This document shows, piece by piece, positions 44,194 to 51,983 of a DNA stretch of 64,000 nucleotides; the stretch's first letter is position 1; every line of letters begins with the position of its first letter. The position numbers and the translations under genes are program-made. Origin of the DNA: Streptomyces sp. XY006 (GTDB lineage Bacteria > Actinomycetota > Actinomycetes > Streptomycetales > Streptomycetaceae); the NCBI RefSeq assembly GCF_002237655.1, contig NZ_NOKT01000026.1, positions 1 to 64,000 on the forward strand. Direction: 5' to 3'. The notes below the pieces were generated by a model, which was not told the DNA's origin, made no database searches, and was given only the letters and a program-made list of their open reading frames with translations.

Positions 44194-44331
44194 CGAGTCC
44201 CGGACCGCTCGCGGGAGTTGGCCGCACCGTCGCGCTCGGAAAGGAGGGCGCCACGTTCTGTGAGGCACCCCACACCGTTCGCCCGTCTGGACCTCGATCG
44301 GGCGTGGCACACTGGCCGTGTACCAACAGCA

Positions 44332-44458
44332 GCGCACTCCGGGGTCGGTGAAAGTCCGAACCGGCGGTTACAGTCCGCGACCCGGTCGCCTCCAGCGACC
44401 GGTTGACCAGGTGAAATTCCTGGACCGACGGTTAAAGTCCGGATGGGAGGCAGTGCGC
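44332..44458 (+). ncRNA. FMN riboswitch (RFN element)
   Basis: The aptamer core is clear: ggtcggtgaaagtccgaacc, GGCGGTtacagtccgcga, gtgaaattcctgg, and ccgacggttaaagtccggat followed by gggagg. The closing stem P1 is gcgcact (44332-44338) with agtgcgc (44452-44458). It precedes the riboflavin operon by 147 nt. A perfect 8-bp hairpin gtccgtcc/ggacggac (44492-44510) follows and is the likely expression platform. FMN binding should lower rib gene expression. Confidence 0.93.
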
Positions 44459-44605
44459 GGCGAGCGGGCATCCGTGCGCGCCGCCCGAGCGGTCCGTCCT
44501 GAGGACGGACTCCATCCGGCGTCGTCCCCGGTGTTCCCGTTCGTGTGATCTGTCGTCATCGACAGCCCCGGAGTCCGTGCCCGAAGAGGCAGGAGGACCC
44601 GGGAA

Positions 44606-45214
44606 GTGTTCACCGGAATCGTCGAAGAGCTGGGCGAGGTCACCGCCGTCGAGACCCTCGACGACGCCTGTCGCTTCCGCCTGCGCGGCCCCGTCGTCAC
44701 ACAGGGCGCGAAGCACGGCGATTCCATCGCCGTCAACGGCGTCTGCCTCACGGTCGTCGACCACGAGGGCGACGAGTTCACGGCCGACGTCATGGCCGAG
44801 ACCCTGAACCGCTCAAGCCTCGGCGCCCTGAAGCCCGGCTCCCGCGTCAACCTCGAACGCCCCATGGCCGTCGGCGACCGCCTCGGCGGGCACATCGTGC
44901 AGGGCCATGTCGACGGCACCGGCGAAATCCTGGAGCGCAAGCCCTCGGAGCACTGGGAGATCGTCAAGATCTCCCTCCCCGCCGACCTCACCCGGTACGT
45001 CGTCGAGAAGGGCTCCATCACCGTCGACGGCATCAGCCTCACCGTCGTCGACGCCGGCCTCGACCACTTCACGGTCAGCCTGATCCCCACCACCCTCGAC
45101 CTGACCACGCTCGGCCACAAGCAGCCCGGCGACCCGGTCAACCTCGAAGTGGACGTCATCGCCAAGTACGTCGAGCGCATGCTGGGCGACCGCGCGCGGG
45201 GGGCGGCCGAGTGA
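44606..45214 (+). CDS. ribE: Riboflavin synthase, alpha subunit
   Basis: Dismutates two 6,7-dimethyl-8-ribityllumazines to riboflavin. The 202-residue protein has two lumazine-binding repeats, with the active-site MFTGIVEELGEV at the N-terminus and GHIVQGHVDGTGEI in repeat 1. The GTG at 44606 follows AGGAGG (44591-44596). It is the first gene after the FMN riboswitch; the next gene overlaps its stop in a GTGA. Confidence 0.96.
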   Translation: MFTGIVEELGEVTAVETLDDACRFRLRGPVVTQGAKHGDSIAVNGVCLTVVDHEGDEFTADVMAETLNRSSLGALKPGSRVNLERPMAVGDRLGGHIVQGHVDGTGEILERKPSEHWEIVKISLPADLTRYVVEKGSITVDGISLTVVDAGLDHFTVSLIPTTLDLTTLGHKQPGDPVNLEVDVIAKYVERMLGDRARGAAE

Positions 45215-45852
45215 ACACGCTGAACTCCGAGGCGTTCGTCCTCTTCGGCCAGCACATCCTCTGGTCCGACATGGTCGGCAACCTCTTCGGCCTGGCCGCC
45301 CTCGCCCTCGGCTGGCGGCGCTCCATCTGGACCTGGCCCGTGCAGTTCCTGGCCGGCCTCATCCTCTTCGGCGCCTTCTTCGGCCACCTCACCGGCAGCG
45401 CGGGCAAGCAGGCGGTCGTCATGGTCGTTGCCCTGTACGGCTGGTGGCAGTGGCAGCGCGGCAAGGGACAGGGCGAGGACGGCCACATCGCCGTCCGGTT
45501 CGCCACCTGGCGCGAGCGGGCCGCGATGGCCGCCGCGGCCGCCGCCGGCACGGTCGCGGTGGCGCTGCTCTTCACGGCCTACCCGAAGCTGTCCTGGGAC
45601 CCCTGGCCGGACGCCTACATCTTCGTCGGCACAGTCGTCGCGATGTACGCCCAGGCCCGCGGCATGGTCGAGTTCTGGTTCGCCTGGCTGCTCGTCGACC
45701 TCGTCGGCGTGCCCCTCAACTTCGCCAACGGCTACGCCTTCTCCGGCTTCGTCTACGTCATCTACGGCGCGCTCGTCCTGTGGGGCCTGCGCGACTGGTG
45801 GCTGCGCTCGCGTCAGGCCGCGCGGCCCACCCTGGAAGGAGCGCCGGCATGA
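45211..45852 (+). CDS. ribM: RibM-type riboflavin transporter (PnuC superfamily)
   Basis: A 213-residue membrane protein with about 6-7 helices (for example LFGLAALALGWRRSIWTWPVQFLAGLILFGAFF and FWFAWLLVDLVGVPLNFA), resembling PnuC facilitators. In S. davawensis and Corynebacterium, PnuC-like RibM in the rib operon imports riboflavin (and roseoflavin), and its place here between ribE and ribBA under an FMN riboswitch gives the same assignment. Start and stop overlap both neighbours by 4 nt. Confidence 0.88.
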   Translation: MNTLNSEAFVLFGQHILWSDMVGNLFGLAALALGWRRSIWTWPVQFLAGLILFGAFFGHLTGSAGKQAVVMVVALYGWWQWQRGKGQGEDGHIAVRFATWRERAAMAAAAAAGTVAVALLFTAYPKLSWDPWPDAYIFVGTVVAMYAQARGMVEFWFAWLLVDLVGVPLNFANGYAFSGFVYVIYGALVLWGLRDWWLRSRQAARPTLEGAPA

Positions 45853-47141
45853 GTGCCGCACCGATCCTGTACAGCACCGACGGCGCGTTCGAGGACCTCG
45901 CGCTCGACCCCGTCGAACAGGCCGTCGCCGACATCGCCGCCGGCCGCCCGGTCGTGGTCGTCGACGACGAGGACCGGGAGAACGAGGGCGACCTCGTCAT
46001 CGCCGCCGAGAAGGCGACCCCCGAGATCGTCGCCTTCATGATGAGCGAGTGCCGCGGCCTGATCTGCGCCCCCATGGAGGGCGACGAACTCGACCGGCTG
46101 CGGCTGCCGCAGATGGTCGACGACAACACCGAGTCGATGAAGACCGCCTTCACGGTCTCCGTCGACGCCTCCGCCGCGCACGGCGTGAGCACCGGCATCT
46201 CCGCCGCCGACCGCGCCACCACCCTCCGGCTGCTCGCCGACGGCGTGTCCGGGCCCGACGACTTCGTCCGCCCCGGCCACATCTTCCCGCTGCGCGCCCG
46301 GCCCGGCGGCGTCCTCACCCGCAACGGCCACACCGAGGCCGCCGTCGACCTGGCCCGCCTCGCCGGCCTGCGCCCGGCCGGCGCCATCGTCGAGATCGCC
46401 GGCGAGGACGGGCGCATGCTGCGCCTGCCCGAGCTCGTCCCCTTCGCCCGCAAGCACGGCCTGACGATCATCTCCATCGAGGACCTGATCGCCTACCGCC
46501 GCAGCAGCGAGCCCACCGTCCGCCGCGAGGCGAAGACCCAGCTGCCCACCGCCCACGGCACGTTCACCGCCCACGGCTACCGCTCCACCGTCGACGGCGT
46601 CGAGCACGTCGCCCTGGTGCACGGCGAGATCGGCGACGGCGACGACGTCCTCGTGCGCGTCCACTCCGAATGCCTCACCGGCGACGTCTTCGGCTCCGCC
46701 CGCTGCGACTGCGGACCCCAGCTGGACGCCTCCCTGGCCCGCATCCAGGAGGAGGGCCGCGGTGTGGTGGTCTACCTGCGCGGACACGAGGGCCGCGGCA
46801 TCGGCCTGATGTCCAAGCTGCGCGCCTACGAGCTCCAGGAGCGCGGCCGGGACACCCTCGACGCCAACCTCGAACTGGGCCTGCCCGCCGACGCCCGCGA
46901 CTACGGGGCCGGAGCGCAGATCCTCGCCGACCTCGGCGTGCGCAGCGTACGGCTGCTGACCAACAACCCCGACAAGACCGACGCCCTCACCCGGCACGGC
47001 ATCGTCGTCAAGGCACGCGTGCCGATGCCGGTCAGCGCCGGCGAGCACAACCTCCGCTACCTGCGCACCAAGCGGGACCGGATGGGCCACGACCTGCCCT
47101 GGCTCGACACGACCACCGTGCCGGCCTGCGGCAACCAGTAA
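45849..47141 (+). CDS. ribBA: Bifunctional DHBP synthase/GTP cyclohydrolase II
   Basis: Provides both precursors of lumazine. The N-terminal half (about 15-215) is 3,4-dihydroxy-2-butanone-4-phosphate synthase with DDEDRENEGDL and the HVSTG-type segment HGVSTGIS; the C-terminal half is GTP cyclohydrolase II with the zinc ligands in ECLTGDVFGSARCDCG and RGHEGRGIGL. The 430-residue length is as expected for the fusion. ATGA overlap with ribM; ribH follows after 19 nt. Confidence 0.96.
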   Translation: MSAAPILYSTDGAFEDLALDPVEQAVADIAAGRPVVVVDDEDRENEGDLVIAAEKATPEIVAFMMSECRGLICAPMEGDELDRLRLPQMVDDNTESMKTAFTVSVDASAAHGVSTGISAADRATTLRLLADGVSGPDDFVRPGHIFPLRARPGGVLTRNGHTEAAVDLARLAGLRPAGAIVEIAGEDGRMLRLPELVPFARKHGLTIISIEDLIAYRRSSEPTVRREAKTQLPTAHGTFTAHGYRSTVDGVEHVALVHGEIGDGDDVLVRVHSECLTGDVFGSARCDCGPQLDASLARIQEEGRGVVVYLRGHEGRGIGLMSKLRAYELQERGRDTLDANLELGLPADARDYGAGAQILADLGVRSVRLLTNNPDKTDALTRHGIVVKARVPMPVSAGEHNLRYLRTKRDRMGHDLPWLDTTTVPACGNQ

Positions 47142-47160
47142 CAGAGCACAAGGGAGCAAC

Positions 47161-47646
47161 GTGAGCGGCAAGGGTGCACCGGAACTGTCCGTACGCAATG
47201 TGGGTGATCTCCGGGTCGCCGTCATCGCGGCGCAGTGGCACGAGAAGGTGATGGACGGTCTGGTCGACGGCGCCCTGCGCGCCCTGCACGACCTGGGCAT
47301 CGACGAGCCGACCCTGCTCAGGGTCCCCGGCAGCTGGGAGCTGCCGGTCGTCGCCAAGGTCCTCGCGGGCCGCGGCTACGACGCGATCGTCGCCCTCGGC
47401 GTCGTCATCCGCGGCGGAACCCCCCACTTCGACTACGTGTGCCAGGGCGTCACCCAGGGCCTCACCCAGGTGTCCGTCGACACCGGCGTGCCCGTCGGCT
47501 TCGGCGTGCTGACCTGCGACACCGAGGAGCAGGCGCTCGACCGCGCCGGAATCGAGGGCTCCAGCGAGGACAAGGGACACGAGGCGGTGACGGCCGCGGT
47601 GGCGACCGCGGCCACGCTCCGCTCAGTATCCGAACCCTGGCGCTGA
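47161..47646 (+). CDS. ribH: 6,7-Dimethyl-8-ribityllumazine synthase
   Basis: Condenses the two products of RibBA/RibD to lumazine in an icosahedral or pentameric shell. The 161-residue protein has VPGSWELP, ALGVVIRGGTPHFDYVC with the catalytic histidine, and GVLTCDTEEQALDRAG. It ends the rib operon; the deaminase/reductase gene ribD (ribG) is not in the window. Confidence 0.96.
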   Translation: MSGKGAPELSVRNVGDLRVAVIAAQWHEKVMDGLVDGALRALHDLGIDEPTLLRVPGSWELPVVAKVLAGRGYDAIVALGVVIRGGTPHFDYVCQGVTQGLTQVSVDTGVPVGFGVLTCDTEEQALDRAGIEGSSEDKGHEAVTAAVATAATLRSVSEPWR

Positions 47647-47664
47647 CGAAAGACGTATGTGGCA

Positions 47665-47670
47665 TAGGCT
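47665..47670 (+). promoter_or_regulatory. -10 element for hisE
   Basis: TAGGCT ends 10 nt before the hisE ATG at 47681, giving a predicted leader of about 3-4 nt. The hexamer and its context, cataggct, are the same as those before the M24 gene (928-935). Confidence 0.5.
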
Positions 47671-47680
47671 GAGCGTCACC

Positions 47681-47953
47681 ATGTCCAAGAAGACGTTCGA
47701 GGAGCTCTTCACCGAGCTCCAGCACAAGGCCGCCCACGGCGACCCCGCCTCTTCCCGCACCGCAGAACTGGTCGGCAAGGGCGTCCACGCCATCGGCAAG
47801 AAGGTCGTCGAGGAGGCCGCCGAAGTGTGGATGGCCGCCGAGTACGAGGGCAAGGAGGCGGCAGCCGAGGAGATCTCGCAGCTGCTGTACCACGTCCAGG
47901 TGATGATGGTCGCCCGCGGCATCAGCCTCGACGACGTCTACGCCCACCTCTGA
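47681..47953 (+). CDS. hisE: Phosphoribosyl-ATP pyrophosphatase
   Basis: Hydrolyses phosphoribosyl-ATP to phosphoribosyl-AMP, the second histidine step. The 90-residue alpha-helical MazG-like protein has EEAAEVWMAAEYEGKEAAAEEISQLLYH with the metal-binding glutamates. ATG at 47681 gives MSKKTFEELF; an earlier in-frame ATG at 47657 overlaps the promoter hexamer. hisG follows after 56 nt. Confidence 0.95.
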   Translation: MSKKTFEELFTELQHKAAHGDPASSRTAELVGKGVHAIGKKVVEEAAEVWMAAEYEGKEAAAEEISQLLYHVQVMMVARGISLDDVYAHL

Positions 47954-47968
47954 GCCGCATCCGTCCCT

Positions 47969-47978
47969 CCCCCCCCCC
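47969..47978 (+). repeat. Poly-C tract between hisE and hisG
   Basis: A run of about ten C residues lies in the 56-nt hisE-hisG gap. Such runs are prone to length change and to sequencing error. Confidence 0.7.
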
Positions 47979-48009
47979 GCACCACACCCACGCAAAGGAA
48001 GCCGACCTC

Positions 48010-48858
48010 ATGCTGCGCATCGCCGTCCCCAACAAGGGTTCCCTCTCAGGCCCTGCGGCGGAGATGCTGCATGAGGCCGGCTACCAGCAGCGCAGGGAGT
48101 CCAAGGAACTGCGGATCGTCGACCCGACCAACGAGGTCGAGTTCTTCTACCTGCGCCCCCGCGACATCGCGATCTACGTCGCCTCCGGTCAGCTCGACAT
48201 CGGCCTCACCGGCCGGGACCTGCTGATCGACTCGGGCGCCGACGCCGAGGAGATCCTCCCGCTCGGCTTCGCCCGCTCCACGTTCCGCTACGCCGGCAAG
48301 CCCGGCACCATCGACGGCCTGGCCGACCTGGCGGGCAAGACCGTCGCCACGTCCTACGAGGGCATCGTCGCGGGCCACCTCGCCGAGCACGGCATCGAGG
48401 CCTCCGTCGTCCACCTCGACGGCGCCGTCGAGACCGCCATCCAGCTCGGCGTCGCCCAGGTCATCGCCGACGTCGTCGAGACCGGCACCTCCCTGCGCAA
48501 CGCGGGCCTTGAGGTCGTCGGCGAGCCCATCATGCAGTCCGAGGCCGTCGTGATCCGCCGCACCGGCGCCGACCCCGACGACCCCAAGGTCCAGCAGTTC
48601 CTGCGCCGCCTCCAGGGCGTCCTGGTCGCCCGGACGTACGTGATGATGGACTACGACTGCCGCGTCGAGCAGCTGGAGAAGGCCGTCGCCCTCACCCCCG
48701 GTCTGGAGTCGCCGACCGTCTCCCCGCTGCACAACGAGGGCTGGGTCGCCGTCCGCGCGATGGTCCCGGCCAAGGAGGCCCAGCGGATCATGGACGACCT
48801 GTACGACATCGGCGCCCGGGCCATCCTGACCACGGCCATCCACGCCTGCCGTCTCTGA
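48010..48858 (+). CDS. hisG: ATP phosphoribosyltransferase, long form
   Basis: Joins ATP and PRPP in the first step of histidine synthesis and is feedback-inhibited by histidine. The 282-residue long form has the periplasmic-binding-like catalytic domains (MLRIAVPNKGSL; GQLDIGLTGRDL; the PRPP loop region DVVETGTSLR) and a C-terminal ACT-like domain (about 210-282). ATG at 48010 follows aaggaag. HisE and HisG pair, away from the main his operon, as in other Streptomyces. Confidence 0.97.
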   Translation: MLRIAVPNKGSLSGPAAEMLHEAGYQQRRESKELRIVDPTNEVEFFYLRPRDIAIYVASGQLDIGLTGRDLLIDSGADAEEILPLGFARSTFRYAGKPGTIDGLADLAGKTVATSYEGIVAGHLAEHGIEASVVHLDGAVETAIQLGVAQVIADVVETGTSLRNAGLEVVGEPIMQSEAVVIRRTGADPDDPKVQQFLRRLQGVLVARTYVMMDYDCRVEQLEKAVALTPGLESPTVSPLHNEGWVAVRAMVPAKEAQRIMDDLYDIGARAILTTAIHACRL

Positions 48859-48871
48859 GGGGCGTACCGCC

Positions 48872-49327
48872 ATGTCCGACCTGCCCACCCTGCCCGTCAC
48901 GTTCCGGCCGGGCAGCACCCGCGCGGTGCTGCTCGGGGCCGCCGTCGCGATCCTCGTGGTGATCACGGCCGTCGCGATGCTGCTGCAGCAGCTCAGCCCC
49001 GCCGAGCGCCTCAGCTTCGTCGTCACGGCACTGCTGCTGGACGCCGTGCTGCTCCTGCTGGCGCGTCCCAAGGTCGTCGCCGACGAGAACGGCGTCACCG
49101 TGGTCAACCTCACGAACAAGCGCCGGCTGGCGTGGGCCGAGATCCTCCAGGTGACCCTCCGGCCCGGCGACCCCTGGGTGTTCCTGGGCCTCAGCGACGG
49201 CACCAGCCTGCCCGCCCTGGGCATCCAGCCGGGCATCGCGAGGCAGCGCGCCATCGCCGACGCCCGGGCGCTGCGGGCGCTCGTCGAGGCGCGTTCCGTG
49301 GCGGATCCCGAGCGGCCCCGGAGCTGA
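48872..49327 (+). CDS. Bacterial PH-domain membrane protein
   Basis: A 151-residue protein with two N-terminal membrane helices (about 18-40 and 47-65), then a small bPH-like domain (PKVVADENGVTVVNLTNKRRLAWAEI). It begins 13 nt after hisG, so it is probably co-transcribed. The family is widespread in actinobacteria, with no assigned role. Confidence 0.88.
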   Translation: MSDLPTLPVTFRPGSTRAVLLGAAVAILVVITAVAMLLQQLSPAERLSFVVTALLLDAVLLLLARPKVVADENGVTVVNLTNKRRLAWAEILQVTLRPGDPWVFLGLSDGTSLPALGIQPGIARQRAIADARALRALVEARSVADPERPRS

Positions 49328-49565
49328 GGCGTGGCAAGCCGCACGGCGGTCGCCACTGCCGCTGCGGGCGGTGTCTTGATTAATCTGTTGGCGGAGGCGC
49401 GACGGACGCGCCTTCGCCGCTGCTGCCCCGCCCGGTGCGCAGAGGCTTCCTGCTGACAGAGGAGTGACCCCCTCCGGCGATGGACGGATCGTCCTGTAGT
49501 ACCTGCGCCGCCCCCTGCCGACATAGCGCGGACCGTGTCCGCGACCGTGGCGAGGCGGCGGCATC
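49328..49565 (+). promoter_or_regulatory. Intergenic region upstream of the CNNM/CBS pair
   Basis: The 238-bp gap contains a GC-rich hairpin, aggcgcg (49395-49401) with cgcgcct (49407-49413), enclosed by gcgg/ccgc (49391-49420). It is probably the terminator of the his unit. TTGATT at 49376-49381 is a possible -35. I could not match it to any known riboswitch. Confidence 0.35.
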
Positions 49566-50900
49566 ATGACCACCCCCCTGCTGCTTCTGGCAGCCGCGTT
49601 CCTGCTGATTCTCGCCAACGGATTCTTCGTGGCGGCCGAGTTCGGACTCGTGACGGTCGAACGGCCCGAGGCCGAGAAGGCCGCCGCCGAGGGCGACCGG
49701 CGCGCCCAGCGCGTCGTCGAATCACTCAAGGAACTGTCCTTCCAGCTCTCCGGCACCCAGCTCGGCATCACCATCACCTCCCTCGTCGTCGGCATGCTCG
49801 CGGAGCCGGCGCTCGCGGAGCTGCTGCACGGCCCGTTCACCTCGATCGGCGTCCCCGAGGGCGCCGTCTCCGGTGTCACGGTCGTCGTCGGCATGCTGGT
49901 GGCCTCCGCCGTGCAGATGGTGATCGGCGAACTGCTCCCCAAGAACTGGGCGGTGTCCAGACCGCTGCAGGTCGCGCGTTTCGTCGCGGCACCGCAGCAC
50001 GTCTTCGCCCGGCTGTTCCGCCCGGTCATCGCGGGCCTCAACGCCGTCGCGAACCGGCTCGTGCGGGCCCTGGGCTTCGAGCCCGCCGAGGAACTGGCCT
50101 CCGCCCGCACCCCCGGCGAGCTGGTCTCCCTGGCCCGCCACTCCGCCCTGGCCGGCGCCCTGGAACAGGACACGGCCGACCTCTTCGTGCGGACCCTGTC
50201 CCTCGGCGAGCTGACCGCCCAGCACGTGATGACGCCGCGCGTGAAGGTCAGCGCCCTGCAGTCCTCGGCCACCGCGGAGGACGTGGTGAACCTGACCCGC
50301 GCCACCGGCCTGTCCCGCTTCCCCGTCTACCGGGAGCGGATCGACGAGGTCGTCGGCATGGTCCACCTCAAGGACGCCCTCGCCGTGCCCGTGCAGGACC
50401 GGCTGCGCACGCCCGTCGGCCGCATCGCCCGCCCGGCGCTGCTCGTCCCCGAGACCCTGCCCGTCAAGCCCCTGCTGACCCGGCTGCGCAGCGAGCAGCC
50501 CATCGCGGTCGTCGTCGACGAGTACGGCGGCACGGCCGGGGTCGTCACGCTGGAGGACATCGTGGAGGAGCTCGTCGGCGAGGTCCGCGACGAGCACGAC
50601 GGCCACGACCTGCCCGAGCTGGCCTCCGCGCCGCCCGAGGACGGCAGGCCCGCCTGGGACGTCGACGGCAGCTGCCGCGTCGACGTGCTCCGGCGCATAG
50701 GCCTCGACGTGCCCGAGGGCCCGTACGAGACGGTCGCCGGGCTGATCGCCGACCTGCTGGGCCGGATCCCGGCCGTCGGCGACAAGGCCGAGCTGCCCGG
50801 CTGGCGCCTCGCGGTGCGCCAGGTCGGGCACTACCGCGCGGAACGGGTCCGGCTCGTGCGGACCGCCCCGGTGACCGCCACGACGGAGGCCGTCCGATGA
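49566..50900 (+). CDS. CNNM/CBS-pair membrane protein (CorC/HlyC family), first copy
   Basis: A 444-residue protein with the DUF21/CNNM membrane domain (about 1-200, starting LLLLAAAFLLILANGFFVAAEFGLVTV), a CBS pair (about 215-335; HVMTPRVKVSALQ, VVVDEYGGTAGVVTLEDIVEELVGEV) and a C-terminal CorC_HlyC domain (about 350-435). Family members are implicated in Mg2+/Co2+ or Na+ transport; annotation as hemolysin is historical. The second copy starts inside its stop codon (ATGA). Confidence 0.93.
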   Translation: MTTPLLLLAAAFLLILANGFFVAAEFGLVTVERPEAEKAAAEGDRRAQRVVESLKELSFQLSGTQLGITITSLVVGMLAEPALAELLHGPFTSIGVPEGAVSGVTVVVGMLVASAVQMVIGELLPKNWAVSRPLQVARFVAAPQHVFARLFRPVIAGLNAVANRLVRALGFEPAEELASARTPGELVSLARHSALAGALEQDTADLFVRTLSLGELTAQHVMTPRVKVSALQSSATAEDVVNLTRATGLSRFPVYRERIDEVVGMVHLKDALAVPVQDRLRTPVGRIARPALLVPETLPVKPLLTRLRSEQPIAVVVDEYGGTAGVVTLEDIVEELVGEVRDEHDGHDLPELASAPPEDGRPAWDVDGSCRVDVLRRIGLDVPEGPYETVAGLIADLLGRIPAVGDKAELPGWRLAVRQVGHYRAERVRLVRTAPVTATTEAVR

Positions 50901-51973
50901 GCCTGCTCCAACTGCTCTTCGCCGCACTGCTCGTGCTGGCCAACGGGTTCTTCGTCGGCGCCGAGTTCGCGCTGGTCTCCGTACGCCGCAGCCAGATCGA
51001 ACCCCTCGGCACGGCCCGCGCCCGCCAGGTGCTGTACGGCCTGGAGCGGCTGCCGCAGATGATGGCGGCGGCCCAGTTCGGCATCACGGTCTGCTCCCTG
51101 ACCCTCGGCGCGGTCGCCGAACCGACCGTGGCGCATCTGCTGGAGCCGCTCTTCGAGCGGGTCCACCTGCCCGAGGGCATGATCCACCCGCTCACCTATG
51201 TGATCGCCCTGGCCGCCGTGGTCTTCTTCCACCTCGTCATCGGCGAGATGGTCCCGAAGAACCTGGCGATGGCGGCGCCCGAGAAGGCCGCGCTCTGGCT
51301 CAGCCCGGGCCTGGTCTGGTTCGCCCGCTTCTGCAAGCCGGTCACCTTCGCCCTCGGCGCCGTCTCCCAGGGCATCCTGCGGCTGTTCCACGTCGAGCCC
51401 AAGGACGAGGTCGAGGCCGTCTTCACCAGCGAGCAGCTCAACCGGCTGGTGGAGGACGCGGGGCAGGCGGGCCTGCTCGACCCGGAGGAGGCCGAGCGCC
51501 TGGAGGACGCGCTGGAGCTGGGTTCCCGCCCGGTGACGGACGTCCTGCTGCGGCGCGAGTCACTCGTGACGGTCAGCCCCTCGGTCACGCCGGCGCGGAT
51601 CGTCGGGCTCACCGCCCGCACGGGCTACTCCCGCTTCCCGGTGGCCGCGGACAACGGCGCGTTCATGGGCTACCTGCACGTCAAGGACGTCCTGGACCTG
51701 GAGGACTCGGAGCGGGCCGTGCCGCAGCACCTGTGGCGGCCCATGACGACCCTGCGGTCGGAACTGCCGCTGGACGACGCGCTGACGGTCATGCGCCGGG
51801 CGGCGACGCACCTGGCCCAGGTGGCCGACGGCTCCGGGAAGGTACTCGGACTCGTGGCGCTGGAAGACGTGCTCGAACTGCTGGTCGGGGAGGTGCGCGA
51901 CCCCGCCCACCGCCAGGTGCGCGAGGTACGGCTGACCGAGCCGAGGTCGGGCGAGGAGGTACTGGCGACGTAG
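50897..51973 (+). CDS. CNNM/CBS-pair membrane protein, second copy lacking the CorC domain
   Basis: A 358-residue paralogue with a CNNM domain (SLLQLLFAALLVLANGFFVGAEFALVSV; GEMVPKNLAM) and a CBS pair (about 200-330; GYSRFPVAADNGAFMGYLHVKDVLDL; VLGLVALEDVLELLVGEV). It lacks the CorC_HlyC domain of the first copy. Overlapping tandem genes suggest a hetero-oligomeric transporter. It converges on the AAA+ gene with a 10-bp gap. Confidence 0.93.
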   Translation: MSLLQLLFAALLVLANGFFVGAEFALVSVRRSQIEPLGTARARQVLYGLERLPQMMAAAQFGITVCSLTLGAVAEPTVAHLLEPLFERVHLPEGMIHPLTYVIALAAVVFFHLVIGEMVPKNLAMAAPEKAALWLSPGLVWFARFCKPVTFALGAVSQGILRLFHVEPKDEVEAVFTSEQLNRLVEDAGQAGLLDPEEAERLEDALELGSRPVTDVLLRRESLVTVSPSVTPARIVGLTARTGYSRFPVAADNGAFMGYLHVKDVLDLEDSERAVPQHLWRPMTTLRSELPLDDALTVMRRAATHLAQVADGSGKVLGLVALEDVLELLVGEVRDPAHRQVREVRLTEPRSGEEVLAT

Positions 51974-51983
51974 GGCCGGTACG

